Source: PALSA-612 sp963742925 (GTDB lineage: Bacteria; Actinomycetota; Thermoleophilia; Gaiellales; Gaiellaceae). Taken from it: a stretch of DNA of 64,000 nucleotides. The stretch's first letter is position 1. Each line of letters starts with the position of its first letter. Shown here one piece after another: positions 50,652 to 59,348 of this stretch. The notes beneath the pieces are model-generated. The model was not told where the DNA came from, did not search any database, and was given only the letters and a program-made list of their open reading frames with translations. The stretch spans positions 1-64,000 of the forward strand of contig CAVUNV010000009.1 of the NCBI GenBank assembly GCA_963742925.1, written 5' to 3'. A program made the position numbers and the translations under genes.

Positions 50652-51212
50652 ATGCAGCCGACACGCGACCAGGCCTGGGAGACGCTGACGGAGTACACGA
50701 AGAGCGAGGCGCTCCTTCGTCACGCGCTCGGCGTCGAGGCCTGCATGGGCTGGTACGCGCGGAGCTTCGGCGAGGACGAGGAGCTGTGGCGCGTGGTCGG
50801 TTTGCTGCACGACTTCGACTACGAGGTCCACCCCACGCTCGACAAGCACCCGCAGGACGGGGCGCCGATCCTGCGGGAGCTCGGCTATCCGGAGGTCGTG
50901 GTCGAGGCGGTGCTGTCCCATGCCGAGCATCTTGCGATGCCCCGCGACACGCCGCTCAAGAAGACGCTGTTCGCCTGCGACGAGCTCTCCGGCTTCGTCA
51001 CGGCCTGCTGCTTCGTGCGCCCGGACGGAATCGCGACGCTCGAGCCGCGCTCGGTGAAGAAGAAGCTGAAGCAGCCGTCCTTCGCGGCCGGCGTGCACCG
51101 GGACGAGGTCTACGCGGGGGCCGAACTGCTAGGCCTCGACCTCGACCAGCACATCGCGAACGTGATCGAGGCGATGCGCGAAGCGGCTCCCGCGCTCGGC
51201 CTCACGGTCTAG
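50652..51212 (+). CDS. HD-domain phosphohydrolase
   Basis: The 186-residue protein has the HD signature (LLRHALGVEACMGWYARSFG, VVGLLHDFDYEVHPTL, HPQDGAPILRELGYPEVVVE, AVLSHAEH). Small HD proteins of this kind hydrolyse nucleotides or phosphate esters; the substrate cannot be told. ATG 50652 lies 9 nt after TACCCT. It is divergent from murA and convergent with the aminotransferase gene. Confidence 0.8.
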   Translation: MQPTRDQAWETLTEYTKSEALLRHALGVEACMGWYARSFGEDEELWRVVGLLHDFDYEVHPTLDKHPQDGAPILRELGYPEVVVEAVLSHAEHLAMPRDTPLKKTLFACDELSGFVTACCFVRPDGIATLEPRSVKKKLKQPSFAAGVHRDEVYAGAELLGLDLDQHIANVIEAMREAAPALGLTV

Positions 51213-51225
51213 CGCTCACGTTTCA

Positions 51226-51307
51226 GTGCCAGGCACGTGCCTGGCACCGGTCTGGCACTGCTCTGGCACCGGTCTGGCACTGCTCCGGCACCTGGTCTGA
51301 CACCGCT
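51226..51307. repeat. 22-bp perfect palindrome followed by an 11/22-bp tandem array
   Basis: A perfect palindrome with arm GTGCCAGGCAC occupies 51226-51247. It runs into repeats of an 11-bp unit CTGGCACCGGT alternating with CTGGCACTGCT (51241 onward, about six units, the last two degenerate). The array fills the convergent gap between the HD gene and the aminotransferase gene and reaches its stop. Confidence 0.7.
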
Positions 51308-52389
51308 CAGGCGGCGAGCCCCTCGAGCAGGCGCTCGAGGTCGCCGTCCGACGTCCAGTAGCCGCACGAGACACGGACTAGGCCGCTGCCGGGGATCTCG
51401 CGAACGATGACGCCCCGCTCGGCGAGGCGCTGGACGGTCTCTGCCGGGTCGCCCGCGGGCCGGAACGAGACGAGCGTCGAGGAACCCGGCTCGGTGACGA
51501 CCTCGTGGCGCTCGGCGAGCAGCGCCCGGCAGCGAGCGGCCGTCTCCCGGGCATGCTCGAACCGCCACTCGGGAGCGCCGTCGAGCGCCGCCTCGAGGCC
51601 CACCATCAGCGTCGCGCCCAGGTAGCCGTGGTCGAAGCGCGCCGCCCCGGCCTTCGGCTCGAACGCTCCGTCGGGGTCGAAGCTCTCCTGGGAGAGGTAG
51701 GTCGGGCTCGAGACTCGCAGCGACTCCGGTTCGCGCACGTACAGCCCGCCGGTCGAGTCGGGGCCGCACGGCCACTTCTGCCCCGAGACGGTGTAGTAGT
51801 CGTACGGGGTCGCGTCGACCTCGATCGCGCCGCCCGACTGGGCGCCGTCGACGAGGACCGGCAGCCCCGTCTCCCGTTTCAGCTCCGCGACCGGCAGCAG
51901 GTTGCCGGTCACCCACGAAACGTGCGACAGCGCGAGCAGCCTCGTGCGCGACCCGACCGCGTCGAGCAGGCGGGCGAGCGCCTCGGCAGGGGCCTGCCCC
52001 CGCGTAGCGGCGACACGCACCCTCACGCCTGACGTGTGCAGGGGACCGAGCAATCCGAAGTGCTCCTCGTCGGTCGTCACGACCTCGTCGTCCGGCCCCA
52101 GCCCGAGGCCGGCCAGCACGATGTTGCAGCCGTTCGTCGTCGACGTGACGAGCGCGACGTCGCCGGCGGGCACGCGGATCAGCCCCGCGACCTTCGCCCG
52201 CACGCGCTCACGGAGCTCGCGGACGCCCGCGTGGTAGTCAGCCCCAGCCCGGCCCTCGGTCAGATCGACCAGCATCTGCGCCACCATCGCCTCGGTCGTC
52301 GCCCGGGCGAGCGGGCCGTTCGTGCCGGCGTTCAGATAGGCGAGCCGCTCCAGCACCGGAAACGCGGCACGGGCCTCCTCGAACGTCAC
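51307..52389 (-). CDS. Class V aminotransferase (cysteine desulfurase/isopenicillin epimerase-like)
   Basis: The 360-residue fold-type I PLP enzyme begins FEEARAAFPVLERLAYLNAG. The PLP motifs are LVTSTTNGCNIVLAGLGLGP, SHVSWVTGNLLPV, VDGAQSGGAIEVD and the Schiff-base lysine in VSGQKWPCGPDSTGGL. The loop lacks an obvious desulfurase active-site Cys, so it may be a lyase or epimerase of the family. GTG 52389 overlaps the stop of the upstream EEP gene (GTGA). Confidence 0.78.
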   Translation of the reverse strand: MTFEEARAAFPVLERLAYLNAGTNGPLARATTEAMVAQMLVDLTEGRAGADYHAGVRELRERVRAKVAGLIRVPAGDVALVTSTTNGCNIVLAGLGLGPDDEVVTTDEEHFGLLGPLHTSGVRVRVAATRGQAPAEALARLLDAVGSRTRLLALSHVSWVTGNLLPVAELKRETGLPVLVDGAQSGGAIEVDATPYDYYTVSGQKWPCGPDSTGGLYVREPESLRVSSPTYLSQESFDPDGAFEPKAGAARFDHGYLGATLMVGLEAALDGAPEWRFEHARETAARCRALLAERHEVVTEPGSSTLVSFRPAGDPAETVQRLAERGVIVREIPGSGLVRVSCGYWTSDGDLERLLEGLAA

Positions 52390-53060
52390 AGGACGGTCAG
52401 CTCGACGGGCGCGTGGTCGGAGAGCACGACGCCATTCTGCCGACGCCTCGCTTCCGGCCACACTCGAAGCGGCGTCGCCTCGGCACCACGCACGAGGATG
52501 TCGTCGATGCCGCCGTGCGGTGCCGAGAACCCCGGCAGCTCGAGCGAAGCGTTGAAGTCACCCGCGAGGACGAGCGGCTCCCCTACACGGACGAGCCCGT
52601 CGAGCCAGGCGAGTGCGCGATCGACCTGCGTCCGGGCGGCGTGCGGCGACGCGTGGATGTTCGCAACCACGAGGCGGTCGTCGATGCGGACGGCCTGGCA
52701 CACCCGCGGATGCTGCCGCGGGTCGCTGACGGCGAGCGAGCCGAGGCCGACCGCCGTGTGATCGCCCCCGACGAGGATCGCGTTCGCCTGGCCGGTGAAC
52801 GCCGAGCGCAAGACCGCGTAGTGCGCCGCGGTCAGCGTCCTTCCCGCGCGGGCACCCAGCGGCGCCCGCCGCGTGCGGGCCATGAACGGCTGCATGCCGC
52901 TCCACCCGTGGAGCTGCGGGAGCGACCACAGCGGCAGCTCCTGGAGGCAAACGACATCGGGGCGATCCACGCACGCGAGCCGGACCGCGGCCTCGACGTA
53001 CCCACGCTGTCCGGGCGGGTGTGAGCGCCCGTGGTAGACGTTCCAGCTCCGGATCAGCAC
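52386..53060 (-). CDS. Endonuclease/exonuclease/phosphatase-family protein
   Basis: The 224-residue protein has the EEP fold motifs: MLIRSWNVYHGRSHPPG (Asn), DVVCLQELPLW (metal Glu), VVANIHASPHAARTQVDRAL, LVLAGDFNASLE and VLSDHAPVELTVL (catalytic His). Substrates in the family range from DNA to phospholipids. It has no signal peptide. Divergent from the glycosyltransferase gene over 23 bp; coupled to the aminotransferase. Confidence 0.82.
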   Translation of the reverse strand: MLIRSWNVYHGRSHPPGQRGYVEAAVRLACVDRPDVVCLQELPLWSLPQLHGWSGMQPFMARTRRAPLGARAGRTLTAAHYAVLRSAFTGQANAILVGGDHTAVGLGSLAVSDPRQHPRVCQAVRIDDRLVVANIHASPHAARTQVDRALAWLDGLVRVGEPLVLAGDFNASLELPGFSAPHGGIDDILVRGAEATPLRVWPEARRRQNGVVLSDHAPVELTVL

Positions 53061-53083
53061 GGCTGAGGTTCTACTGTAAGCGC

Positions 53084-54140
53084 GTGCGCGTCGTCCTCTG
53101 CGATCCCTCGGCCTTCACGCCGCAGTACGACCACGAGCTGGCGGCCGGACTCGCACGGGCCGGCGCCGAGGTCGAGCTCGTTACGTCGCGGTTCCGCTTC
53201 GGCGATGCGCCCATCCCCGACGGGTACGAGCGCCGCGAGCTCTTCTATCCCCTGAGCTCGCGCGCCTTCCGCCGCTCCCGGCTGCGCCTGCCTGCGAAGG
53301 CGCTCGAGCACCCGCTCGGGATGGCGCGCCTCGCCCGCCTCGACGCCGACGTCGTCCACCTCCAGTGGCTGTCCTGGCCTCGTCTCGACCGGACGGTCAT
53401 GCGGCTCCGCGCGCCGGCCGTGTTCACTGCGCACGACCTTCTGCCGCGGCGCTCGGCCTCCGACCGCGGGCTCTGGATCGAGCTGTTCGGGCGTTTCCGG
53501 CGCGTCGTCGTGCACAGTGAGCGAGGCCGCGAGCTGCTCGTCGAGCTCGGCGTGCCCCCCGAGCGGCTGCGCGTCATCCCGCACCCGGTGTTCCCGAGCG
53601 ATCCGCCGCGCACGGACGACGGCCGGACGCTCCTCTCGCTCGGGGTGATCAGGCCGTACAAGGGGCTCGCCGACGCGATCGAGGCGACCAAGCGGATCGA
53701 CGGTGCGCGCCTGCTCGTCGCCGGTGACCCTATGGAGCCCGTCGACGTCTACCGAGCGGCGGCGGGCGGCGCGAGCCGAATGGCGGCTCGGCTACCTGCC
53801 GGAAGCCGAGCTCGATCGGGCGCTCGGCGAGACGACGGTCGCCCTCTTCCCGTACCGAGCGGAGCTCGACCAGTCGGGTGCGCTCCTGCGCGCGCTCGGC
53901 GCCGGCGTGCCCGCAGTCGTCTACGACGTGGGCGGTCTCGGCGAGCCCGTGCGTACCTACGGCGCCGGCCGGGTCGTCGCGGCGGGCGACGTCGAGGCGT
54001 TCACGGAAGCTGCCCGCGAGCTGCTCGGCGACACGGCGGCGCTCGAGCAGGCACGGGAGGGTGCCCGCCGCGCCCGCGCCGAGCTCACGTGGGACCGCGC
54101 AGCCGCCTCGCACCTCGAGCTCTACCGGGAGCTCCTGTGA
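53084..54140 (+). pseudogene. Glycosyltransferase family 4-like, one frameshift
   Basis: A GT-B glycosyltransferase: N-terminal domain (RVVLCDPSAFTPQYDHELAA, PAVFTAHDLLPRRSASDRGL, VVVHSERGRELLVELGVPPE), the donor domain beginning TLLSLGVIRPYKGLADAIEA, and, after a shift near 53767, the rest in another frame (EWRLGYLPEAELDRALGETT, VALFPYRAELDQSGALLRAL). One extra base in a GGCGGGCGGCGC tract explains the break. The repaired protein would be about 350 residues. GTG 53084 is 6 nt after TACTGT. The sugar and acceptor are unknown. Confidence 0.75.
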
Positions 54141-54448
54141 GGAGGCGCAACCGGTTCGCGGACGTGATCTCGCGGCAGCTCGACCTGTTCGAACGGGACG
54201 AGGCCGAGCTGCTCCGCGAATGCGCGGAGGCGGAGCGCCGGTACGACCGGGCCGATCGCGACGACGCCGAGGAGGTCTACGGCGACTACGTCGATCTCGT
54301 CGAGACGGCCACCGAGGCGCTCGCCGAGTTGCGCTGGAGCTACGCGTCGACGCTGGACGAGGAGACGGCCGAGGAGTACGAGGACGCGTTCAACAGAACG
54401 GTGAAGAAGCGGCTGCCGCGCTTCGGCAACGAGATCGACCTGCGCTAG
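54137..54448 (+). CDS. Small acidic helical protein, unknown
   Basis: The 103-residue protein (RRRNRFADVISRQLDLFERD; YGDYVDLVETATEALAELRW; EYEDAFNRTVKKRLPRF) is highly charged and predicted helical, with no membrane segment. GTG 54137 overlaps the stop of the glycosyltransferase (GTGA), so it is co-expressed. It converges on the secreted-protein gene with a 4-bp overlap. I do not recognise a family. Confidence 0.65.
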   Translation: MRRRNRFADVISRQLDLFERDEAELLRECAEAERRYDRADRDDAEEVYGDYVDLVETATEALAELRWSYASTLDEETAEEYEDAFNRTVKKRLPRFGNEIDLR

Positions 54449-54858
54449 CGCCGAGCCCGGCGCCGCATCAGGGTGGCCACAGTGGAGCAAACGGCCAGGA
54501 GGGCGCCCAGACCGGCGATCAGCGCGACGAGGAACGTGAACGAGGAGGCGCGGTCGGAGCCGCCCAGGGCCGCGACCGATGTGTGGGCTCCGGCCAGGCG
54601 GCGGGAAGAGCGCAGTCGCAGCGCGTTCTGAAGGTCGGCCTCGAGCGTCGAATAGATCTTCAGGTCGGTCGGTGCGTTCTGCATCGCCTGGCGGTAACAC
54701 GCCGCCGAGTAGCTGCCGTCGATCGAGCCGTCGGAGGACCAGTCGGCGATCACGGTCCGCCAGCAGGGCACAGTCGCACCTGCCGTCGCGAGTGGGACGC
54801 CGGCCCCGAAGGAGAACGCAGCCAGGGCGGACGCGATGGCCAGGAGAAGTGAACGCAT
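54445..54858 (-). CDS. Exported protein with C-terminal membrane anchor, unknown
   Basis: The 137-residue protein has a signal peptide (MRSLLLAIASALAAFSFGAG), a short extracellular part with two cysteines (PCWRTVIADWSSDGSIDGSY, SAACYRQAMQNAPTDLKIY), and a C-terminal helix with a positive tail (FTFLVALIAGLGALLAVCST, MRRRARR). This layout recurs in related actinobacteria, with no known function. It lies downstream of dnaE2 on the same strand. Confidence 0.65.
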   Translation of the reverse strand: MRSLLLAIASALAAFSFGAGVPLATAGATVPCWRTVIADWSSDGSIDGSYSAACYRQAMQNAPTDLKIYSTLEADLQNALRLRSSRRLAGAHTSVAALGGSDRASSFTFLVALIAGLGALLAVCSTVATLMRRRARR

Positions 54859-54942
54859 CTCCTCGACATTGCCCGCCCAGCCTGAGAAGAAACGTAAAGG
54901 GCTGCAAATCCGGGTAAGAAGTGGTTAAGAACGAGTGACGGG

Positions 54943-57900
54943 TCAGCGGTGGCCGAAGTGATGGGCACGCGGCAGGGAAGCCCGGAGCTCGGCCAGTCCG
55001 GCCGCCTCCCGGGCCAGCGGCCCGAGCGACTCGAGCCCGGCGACGACGACGTTCTGGTTGCGGCCGACGCGCTCGAGCGTTCCCCGGGCGAGCAGGAGCG
55101 GCTCCCCGCGGACGAGCGGGCGGAAGCGCTCGTAGACCGGCGGCGGCACGATCAGATTGACGAGACCGTGCTCGTCCTCGAGCAACATGAAGACGACGCC
55201 CTTGGCGGTGGACGGCCGCTGTCGGGCGACCGCGAGGCCTGCGATCTCGACCCGCTCGCCGTGCCTGCAGTCGGTCACCTCGGCGGTCGAGATCACACCC
55301 GCGGGCAGCAGCGGCCGGAGCAGCTGCAAGGGGTGAGGCCCGACGGAGAGGTTCGTCGTCCGGTAGTCGGCCAGCATCCGCTCCCAGGGCGTCTGGTCGG
55401 GGAGCACGGGCACCTCGGCTGTCGGCTCGAGTGGCAGCGCAAGTTGCTTGGCCTCTCCCCTCGTCCCTGGCACGCTCTGCGGGCGCGGCACGAGGCCGAG
55501 CTGCCAGAGCAGCGTCCGCCGCGGCTCCCCGAAGCAGTCGCACGCGCCCGATTCGACGAGCGCCTCGAGCCCGGCCCGGTCGACCGGCACACGCTGGACG
55601 AGATCCCCGATCCCGCCGTACGGCCGGCCGGCGGCGACGGCTTCCGCCTCCTTCTCCCCCACGCCGCTGACGTATCCGACCCCGACGCGAACCGCGCCGT
55701 CCTCGAGCGAGCACTGCGCCTCGCTCGCGTTCACATCCGGCGGCAGGACCAGGACGCCGCGGCGCTCGCCGTCGCGCACCAGGCTCGCGGGCGGGTAGAA
55801 GCCCATCGGCTGCGCGTTCAGGAGCGCGCAGAGGAACTCGGCCGGATAGTGATGGCGGAGCCAGGCCGACTGGTAGGCGAGCAGGGCGAAGGCGGCCGCG
55901 TGCGACTTCGGGAAGCCGAAGCCCGAGAAGGCGGCCAGCTTGTCGTAGACGCGGTCGGCCGTGGCCGCGTCGACCCCGTTTGCGAGCGCTCCCTCGACGA
56001 AGCGGGAGCGGTAGGCCTCGAGCGCCTCGTGACTCCGCTTCCGGCTCATCGCGCGCCGCAGCCCCTCCGCCTCCCCCACCGAGAAGCCGGCCAGCGCGAT
56101 CGCGACCTCGAGCACCTGGTCCTGGAAGACGACGACGCCGAACGTCTCGCGCAGCGGCTCGGCCAGCAGCGGGTGGTCGGCCGGCGGCTCGTACGTGGGG
56201 TCCTCGCGCCGCCGCTGCCGGCGCTCGATGTACGGATGGACGGCGCCGCCCTGGATCGGCCCGGGCCTGACGAGCGCCACCTGAACGGTCAGGTCGTCGA
56301 GATTCTCCGGCCGTGTCCGCAGCAGGCTCTGCATCTGCGCGCGACTCTCGATCTGGAAGACACCGACCGTGTCCGCCTGCTCGATCTCGTCGTAGACGCC
56401 CTGGTCGTCGAGCGGGACCCGGGACAGGTCGATCGTCTCCCCGCGCGCCCGGGCGATGCGGTCGACGCAGTCCTCGACGGCAGAGAGCATGCCGAGCCCG
56501 AGCAGGTCGATCTTCATGAAGCCCGCGTCTGAGCAGGAGTCCTTGTCCCACTGGCAGATCTGCCGGCCTGCCATCGCCGCCGGCTGAACAGGCACCAGCT
56601 CGACGAGCGGCCGTGTCGAGATGATCATGCCGCCGGGATGCTGCGAGATGTGGCGCGGCAGGCCGGCGATCTCCTTGCTGAGCCAGCCGAGCGCCCGCCA
56701 GCGCCGGGAAGCGAGCTTCGCCTCTGCGCCGGGCAGCGCGCGCAGCTCGTCGGCGACCCGGTGCGGGTTGCCCTCGGTGAGCCGTGCCAGCCGCTCGAGC
56801 TCGGCGAACGGCAGGCCGAGCGCCTTGCCGAGGTCGCGGATCGCCCCACGCGAGTGGTAGGTCGAGAAGCTGGCGGCGAGCGCTGCGTGCTCGTGCCCGT
56901 AGCGCTCGGTGACGGCGACGATCAGCTTCTCCCTGATGTCTCGCGGGAAGTCGAGGTCGATGTCCGGGACGGAGGTCATGTCCCGGTTCAGGAAGCGGCC
57001 GAGCGAGAGGCCGGCGGCGACCGGGTCGACGTGGGAGAGGCCGGTGAGGTAGCAGACGATCGAGCCGACCGAGCTGCCACGCCCCCGGCCCGGCGGCAGT
57101 GCGTGGCGCGGCGAGCCCGGCCCACGGAGCTCGCAGGCGATCTCCGCCGCCAGCTCGAGCACCTCGTGGTGGAGGAGGAAGAAACCGGACAGGCCGAGCG
57201 CGGCGATCAGGGCCAGCTCCTCCTCGAGCCGGTCGCGCGCGCGGCGCTTGTGACCGTTCGCGCCCGCGTAGCGCTCGGCGAAGGCGCGGTCGCAGACCCG
57301 GCGGAGCTGAACGTCGGCCGGATCGTCCCGGTCCGAGAAGTCCGGGTAGCGGTAGCCGAGCTCCTGCGTCAGGTCGAACTCGAGCCGCTCGGCGAGCTCG
57401 CAGGTGCGCGCGACCGCCTCGGCGTCGCCGGGGAAGCGCTCGCGCACCTCGCCGGGCGGGAGCAGCACGCTCTCCCAGTTTCCGCGCCGTTCCGGCTCGC
57501 AGCCCTCCAGCGAGGAGCGGTTGCGGATCGCGACGAGCGCGTCCTGGAGCAGGGCGCGCGAGTGGCGGTGCGCGTGCACGTCGCCGGTCACGACCGTGCG
57601 AACGCCGAGCGCCCCGGCCAGGTCGCGAAGCGCAGCGTTGCGGCGGGCATCGCCGCGCTCGTAGGGACGCTGCAGCTCGACCAGGAAGTGATCACGTCCA
57701 AACGCCGTCGCAACAACCGCGGCGTCGTTTGGACTAGTAACGGCCAGCCCGTGCCGGGCACAGCCGGAGAGGCACACCAGTCCCTCCCTGTGCTCGAGCA
57801 GGAGCTCAATCGGCAACGCGGGCGGCAAGAGCTCCGTCACTTTCGGACGCGTCTCCGCGTGGGCGGCGGTGATCAGCCGGCAGAGATTCGCGTAGCCACG

Positions 57901-58146
57901 CGCGGTTTCGACGAGCACGGTTACGTGCGCGCCGCCGGTCAGCGTCAGCTCCGCACCGGTGATCGCACGGACGCCGAACGCCTTCGCCGCGAGCGCGAAC
58001 TCGAGCGAGCCGCAGAGACCGTCGTGATCCGTGAGCGCGAGTGCCTCGTAACCGAGCTCGGCGGCACGGACGACGAGCTCCTCGGGTTGCGATGCCCCGT
58101 CGAGGAACGAATAGGCTGAATGGCAATGGAGCTCGACGTAGGCCAA
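54943..58146 (-). CDS. dnaE2: Error-prone DNA polymerase DnaE2
   Basis: The 1067-residue C-family polymerase has the PHP domain (VELHCHSAYSFLDGASQPEE, LALTDHDGL), palm motifs with catalytic aspartates (VPDIDLDFPRDIREKLIVAV), FMKIDLLGLGMLSAVEDCVD, and an OB domain near the end; it lacks the tau-binding tail of DnaE1. It does mutagenic lesion bypass with ImuB. It starts at TTG 58146 (AYVELHCHS), head to head with the bicupin gene and overlapping it by 27 bp. imuB is on the same strand 1.2 kb upstream. Confidence 0.93.
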   Translation of the reverse strand: MAYVELHCHSAYSFLDGASQPEELVVRAAELGYEALALTDHDGLCGSLEFALAAKAFGVRAITGAELTLTGGAHVTVLVETARGYANLCRLITAAHAETRPKVTELLPPALPIELLLEHREGLVCLSGCARHGLAVTSPNDAAVVATAFGRDHFLVELQRPYERGDARRNAALRDLAGALGVRTVVTGDVHAHRHSRALLQDALVAIRNRSSLEGCEPERRGNWESVLLPPGEVRERFPGDAEAVARTCELAERLEFDLTQELGYRYPDFSDRDDPADVQLRRVCDRAFAERYAGANGHKRRARDRLEEELALIAALGLSGFFLLHHEVLELAAEIACELRGPGSPRHALPPGRGRGSSVGSIVCYLTGLSHVDPVAAGLSLGRFLNRDMTSVPDIDLDFPRDIREKLIVAVTERYGHEHAALAASFSTYHSRGAIRDLGKALGLPFAELERLARLTEGNPHRVADELRALPGAEAKLASRRWRALGWLSKEIAGLPRHISQHPGGMIISTRPLVELVPVQPAAMAGRQICQWDKDSCSDAGFMKIDLLGLGMLSAVEDCVDRIARARGETIDLSRVPLDDQGVYDEIEQADTVGVFQIESRAQMQSLLRTRPENLDDLTVQVALVRPGPIQGGAVHPYIERRQRRREDPTYEPPADHPLLAEPLRETFGVVVFQDQVLEVAIALAGFSVGEAEGLRRAMSRKRSHEALEAYRSRFVEGALANGVDAATADRVYDKLAAFSGFGFPKSHAAAFALLAYQSAWLRHHYPAEFLCALLNAQPMGFYPPASLVRDGERRGVLVLPPDVNASEAQCSLEDGAVRVGVGYVSGVGEKEAEAVAAGRPYGGIGDLVQRVPVDRAGLEALVESGACDCFGEPRRTLLWQLGLVPRPQSVPGTRGEAKQLALPLEPTAEVPVLPDQTPWERMLADYRTTNLSVGPHPLQLLRPLLPAGVISTAEVTDCRHGERVEIAGLAVARQRPSTAKGVVFMLLEDEHGLVNLIVPPPVYERFRPLVRGEPLLLARGTLERVGRNQNVVVAGLESLGPLAREAAGLAELRASLPRAHHFGHR

Positions 58147-58998
58147 CCGCGGCTCCTATCCCCCGGCGAGGGCGAGACGGTCTCCGACCGGGCCGAGCGG
58201 AACGTCGTCATCCTCTGCGACCACGAGCTCGCCGACGTCACCTGGACGCGCTACGAGCCGGGCGAGCGCGGCCCCGACCCACACATCCACAGGCAGCACG
58301 CGGACGCGTGGTACGTGCTCGAGGGCGAGCTCACCTTCGGGCTCGGGCCGGGCGGCGAGGAGCTCAGGCAGGCGCCGGCGGGAACGTTCGTGCTCGTTCC
58401 GGCGGGCGTGATCCACACGTTCCGGAACGACGGCTCCGCCACGGCCCGCTTCCTCAACGTCCACGCGCCGAGCATGGGGTTCGCCGAGTCGCTTCGGCGC
58501 GCCGGCACCGGCTTCCAGTGGGACTCCTTCGACCCGCCGGAGGACGGTGGACGCGCGGTCTCCGACGCGGTCGTGCGCGCTCCGGGCGGCGGCGATTCGA
58601 TCATGGGCGGCGCCGTCGTCTTCAAGGCGGAGAGCGGCGACGGCGAGGGAACGTTCTCGCTCACCGAGACGACGCTGCCGCCGGGTTTTCCCGGCCCTGT
58701 CCCGCACCGGCACGAGCGGACGCTCGACTCGTTCTACGTGCTCGACGGAACGCTGACGGTGCGGCTCGGCGACCGCGAGGTCGAGGCGGGCGCGGGCTCC
58801 TACGCGATCGTGCCGCCCGGCAACGTCCACACGTTCGCAAACCGGAGCGATGTGCCGGTCCGGATGCTCAACCTGATGGCGCCCGGAGGCTTCGAGCAGT
58901 ACCTGAAGGAGGTCGCCGCCGCGACGACGCCCGGCGAGCCGCCCGATCCGGCCGTCATGGCGGAGATCGCCTCCCGGTACGACTTCGTACCTGTCTGA
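58120..58998 (+). CDS. Bicupin protein
   Basis: The 292-residue protein has two cupin domains. First: PDPHIHRQHADAWYVLEGEL and PAGVIHTFRNDG; second: PVPHRHERTLDSFYVLDGTL and PPGNVHTFANRS. Each keeps the HxH...E...H metal ligands or close variants, so it may be a small dioxygenase, isomerase or sugar-binding protein. It overlaps the dnaE2 start head to head by 27 bp, so each promoter must lie in the other's coding sequence; TAGGCT near 58112 is a candidate. Substrate unknown. Confidence 0.8.
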   Translation: MAMELDVGQPRLLSPGEGETVSDRAERNVVILCDHELADVTWTRYEPGERGPDPHIHRQHADAWYVLEGELTFGLGPGGEELRQAPAGTFVLVPAGVIHTFRNDGSATARFLNVHAPSMGFAESLRRAGTGFQWDSFDPPEDGGRAVSDAVVRAPGGGDSIMGGAVVFKAESGDGEGTFSLTETTLPPGFPGPVPHRHERTLDSFYVLDGTLTVRLGDREVEAGAGSYAIVPPGNVHTFANRSDVPVRMLNLMAPGGFEQYLKEVAAATTPGEPPDPAVMAEIASRYDFVPV

Positions 58999-59029
58999 GC
59001 CGTCCAATTGCAGTTGCCATCCGGCACGC

Positions 59030-59133
59030 GTTTCCGCGGAGCCGTGGCTCTGCCACGGCGTAGCTCGAACCGCTCGAAACGCGACCAGGAAGGGAAGGGG
59101 GCTCACGGGGGAAACCGGCGGTTTCCCCCGTGT
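59030..59133 (-). repeat. Dispersed two-hairpin element, copy D (fused to the DUF6504 gene)
   Basis: On the minus strand, GGGGGAAAC / GTTTCCCCC (59129-59121 and 59115-59107) with loop CGCCG, then CCCTTCCC, GAGCTAC, and a second stem GCCGTGGC / GCCACGGC (59059-59052 and 59048-59041). The second-stem sequence differs from copies A and C on both arms yet stays paired. Here the element starts inside the reading frame and supplies the last nine codons and the stop. Confidence 0.75.
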
Positions 59134-59348
59134 TGGAACCATCCGCCCCGTTCGACGTCGCGGAAAACCACGCATCGCTCGCCGCCTTCGAGCACGAGGT
59201 CGAAATAGCGGCGACTGACGGGCTCGTCCGTCCACCAGCGGTCGACGACACGCCACTCCTCGCGGACGACCAGCACCGACCTCCGATCGACCTCCCGCGG
59301 CGTTCCGTCGAAGCCCGCTTCGACGAGCGCCGAGCGAGGCTCGTTCAG
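59103..59348 (-). CDS. DUF6504-family protein next to imuB
   Basis: The product (about 81 residues) matches small proteins found with actinobacterial ImuB: RSVLVVREEWRVVDRWWTDE, PVSRRYFDLVLEGGERCVVF, RDVERGGWFQ. Its role in the mutasome is not established. The frame has no ATG, GTG or TTG at the right place; CTG 59348 overlaps the imuB stop as CTGA, so CTG initiation is proposed. The last residues (HGGNRRFPP) and the TGA are encoded by repeat copy D. Confidence 0.7.
   Translation of the reverse strand: MNEPRSALVEAGFDGTPREVDRRSVLVVREEWRVVDRWWTDEPVSRRYFDLVLEGGERCVVFRDVERGGWFQHGGNRRFPP

Noticed and set aside
51241..51307. CRISPR-like array
   Set aside because: Units are 11 bp, contiguous and without unique spacers; no cas genes in the window.
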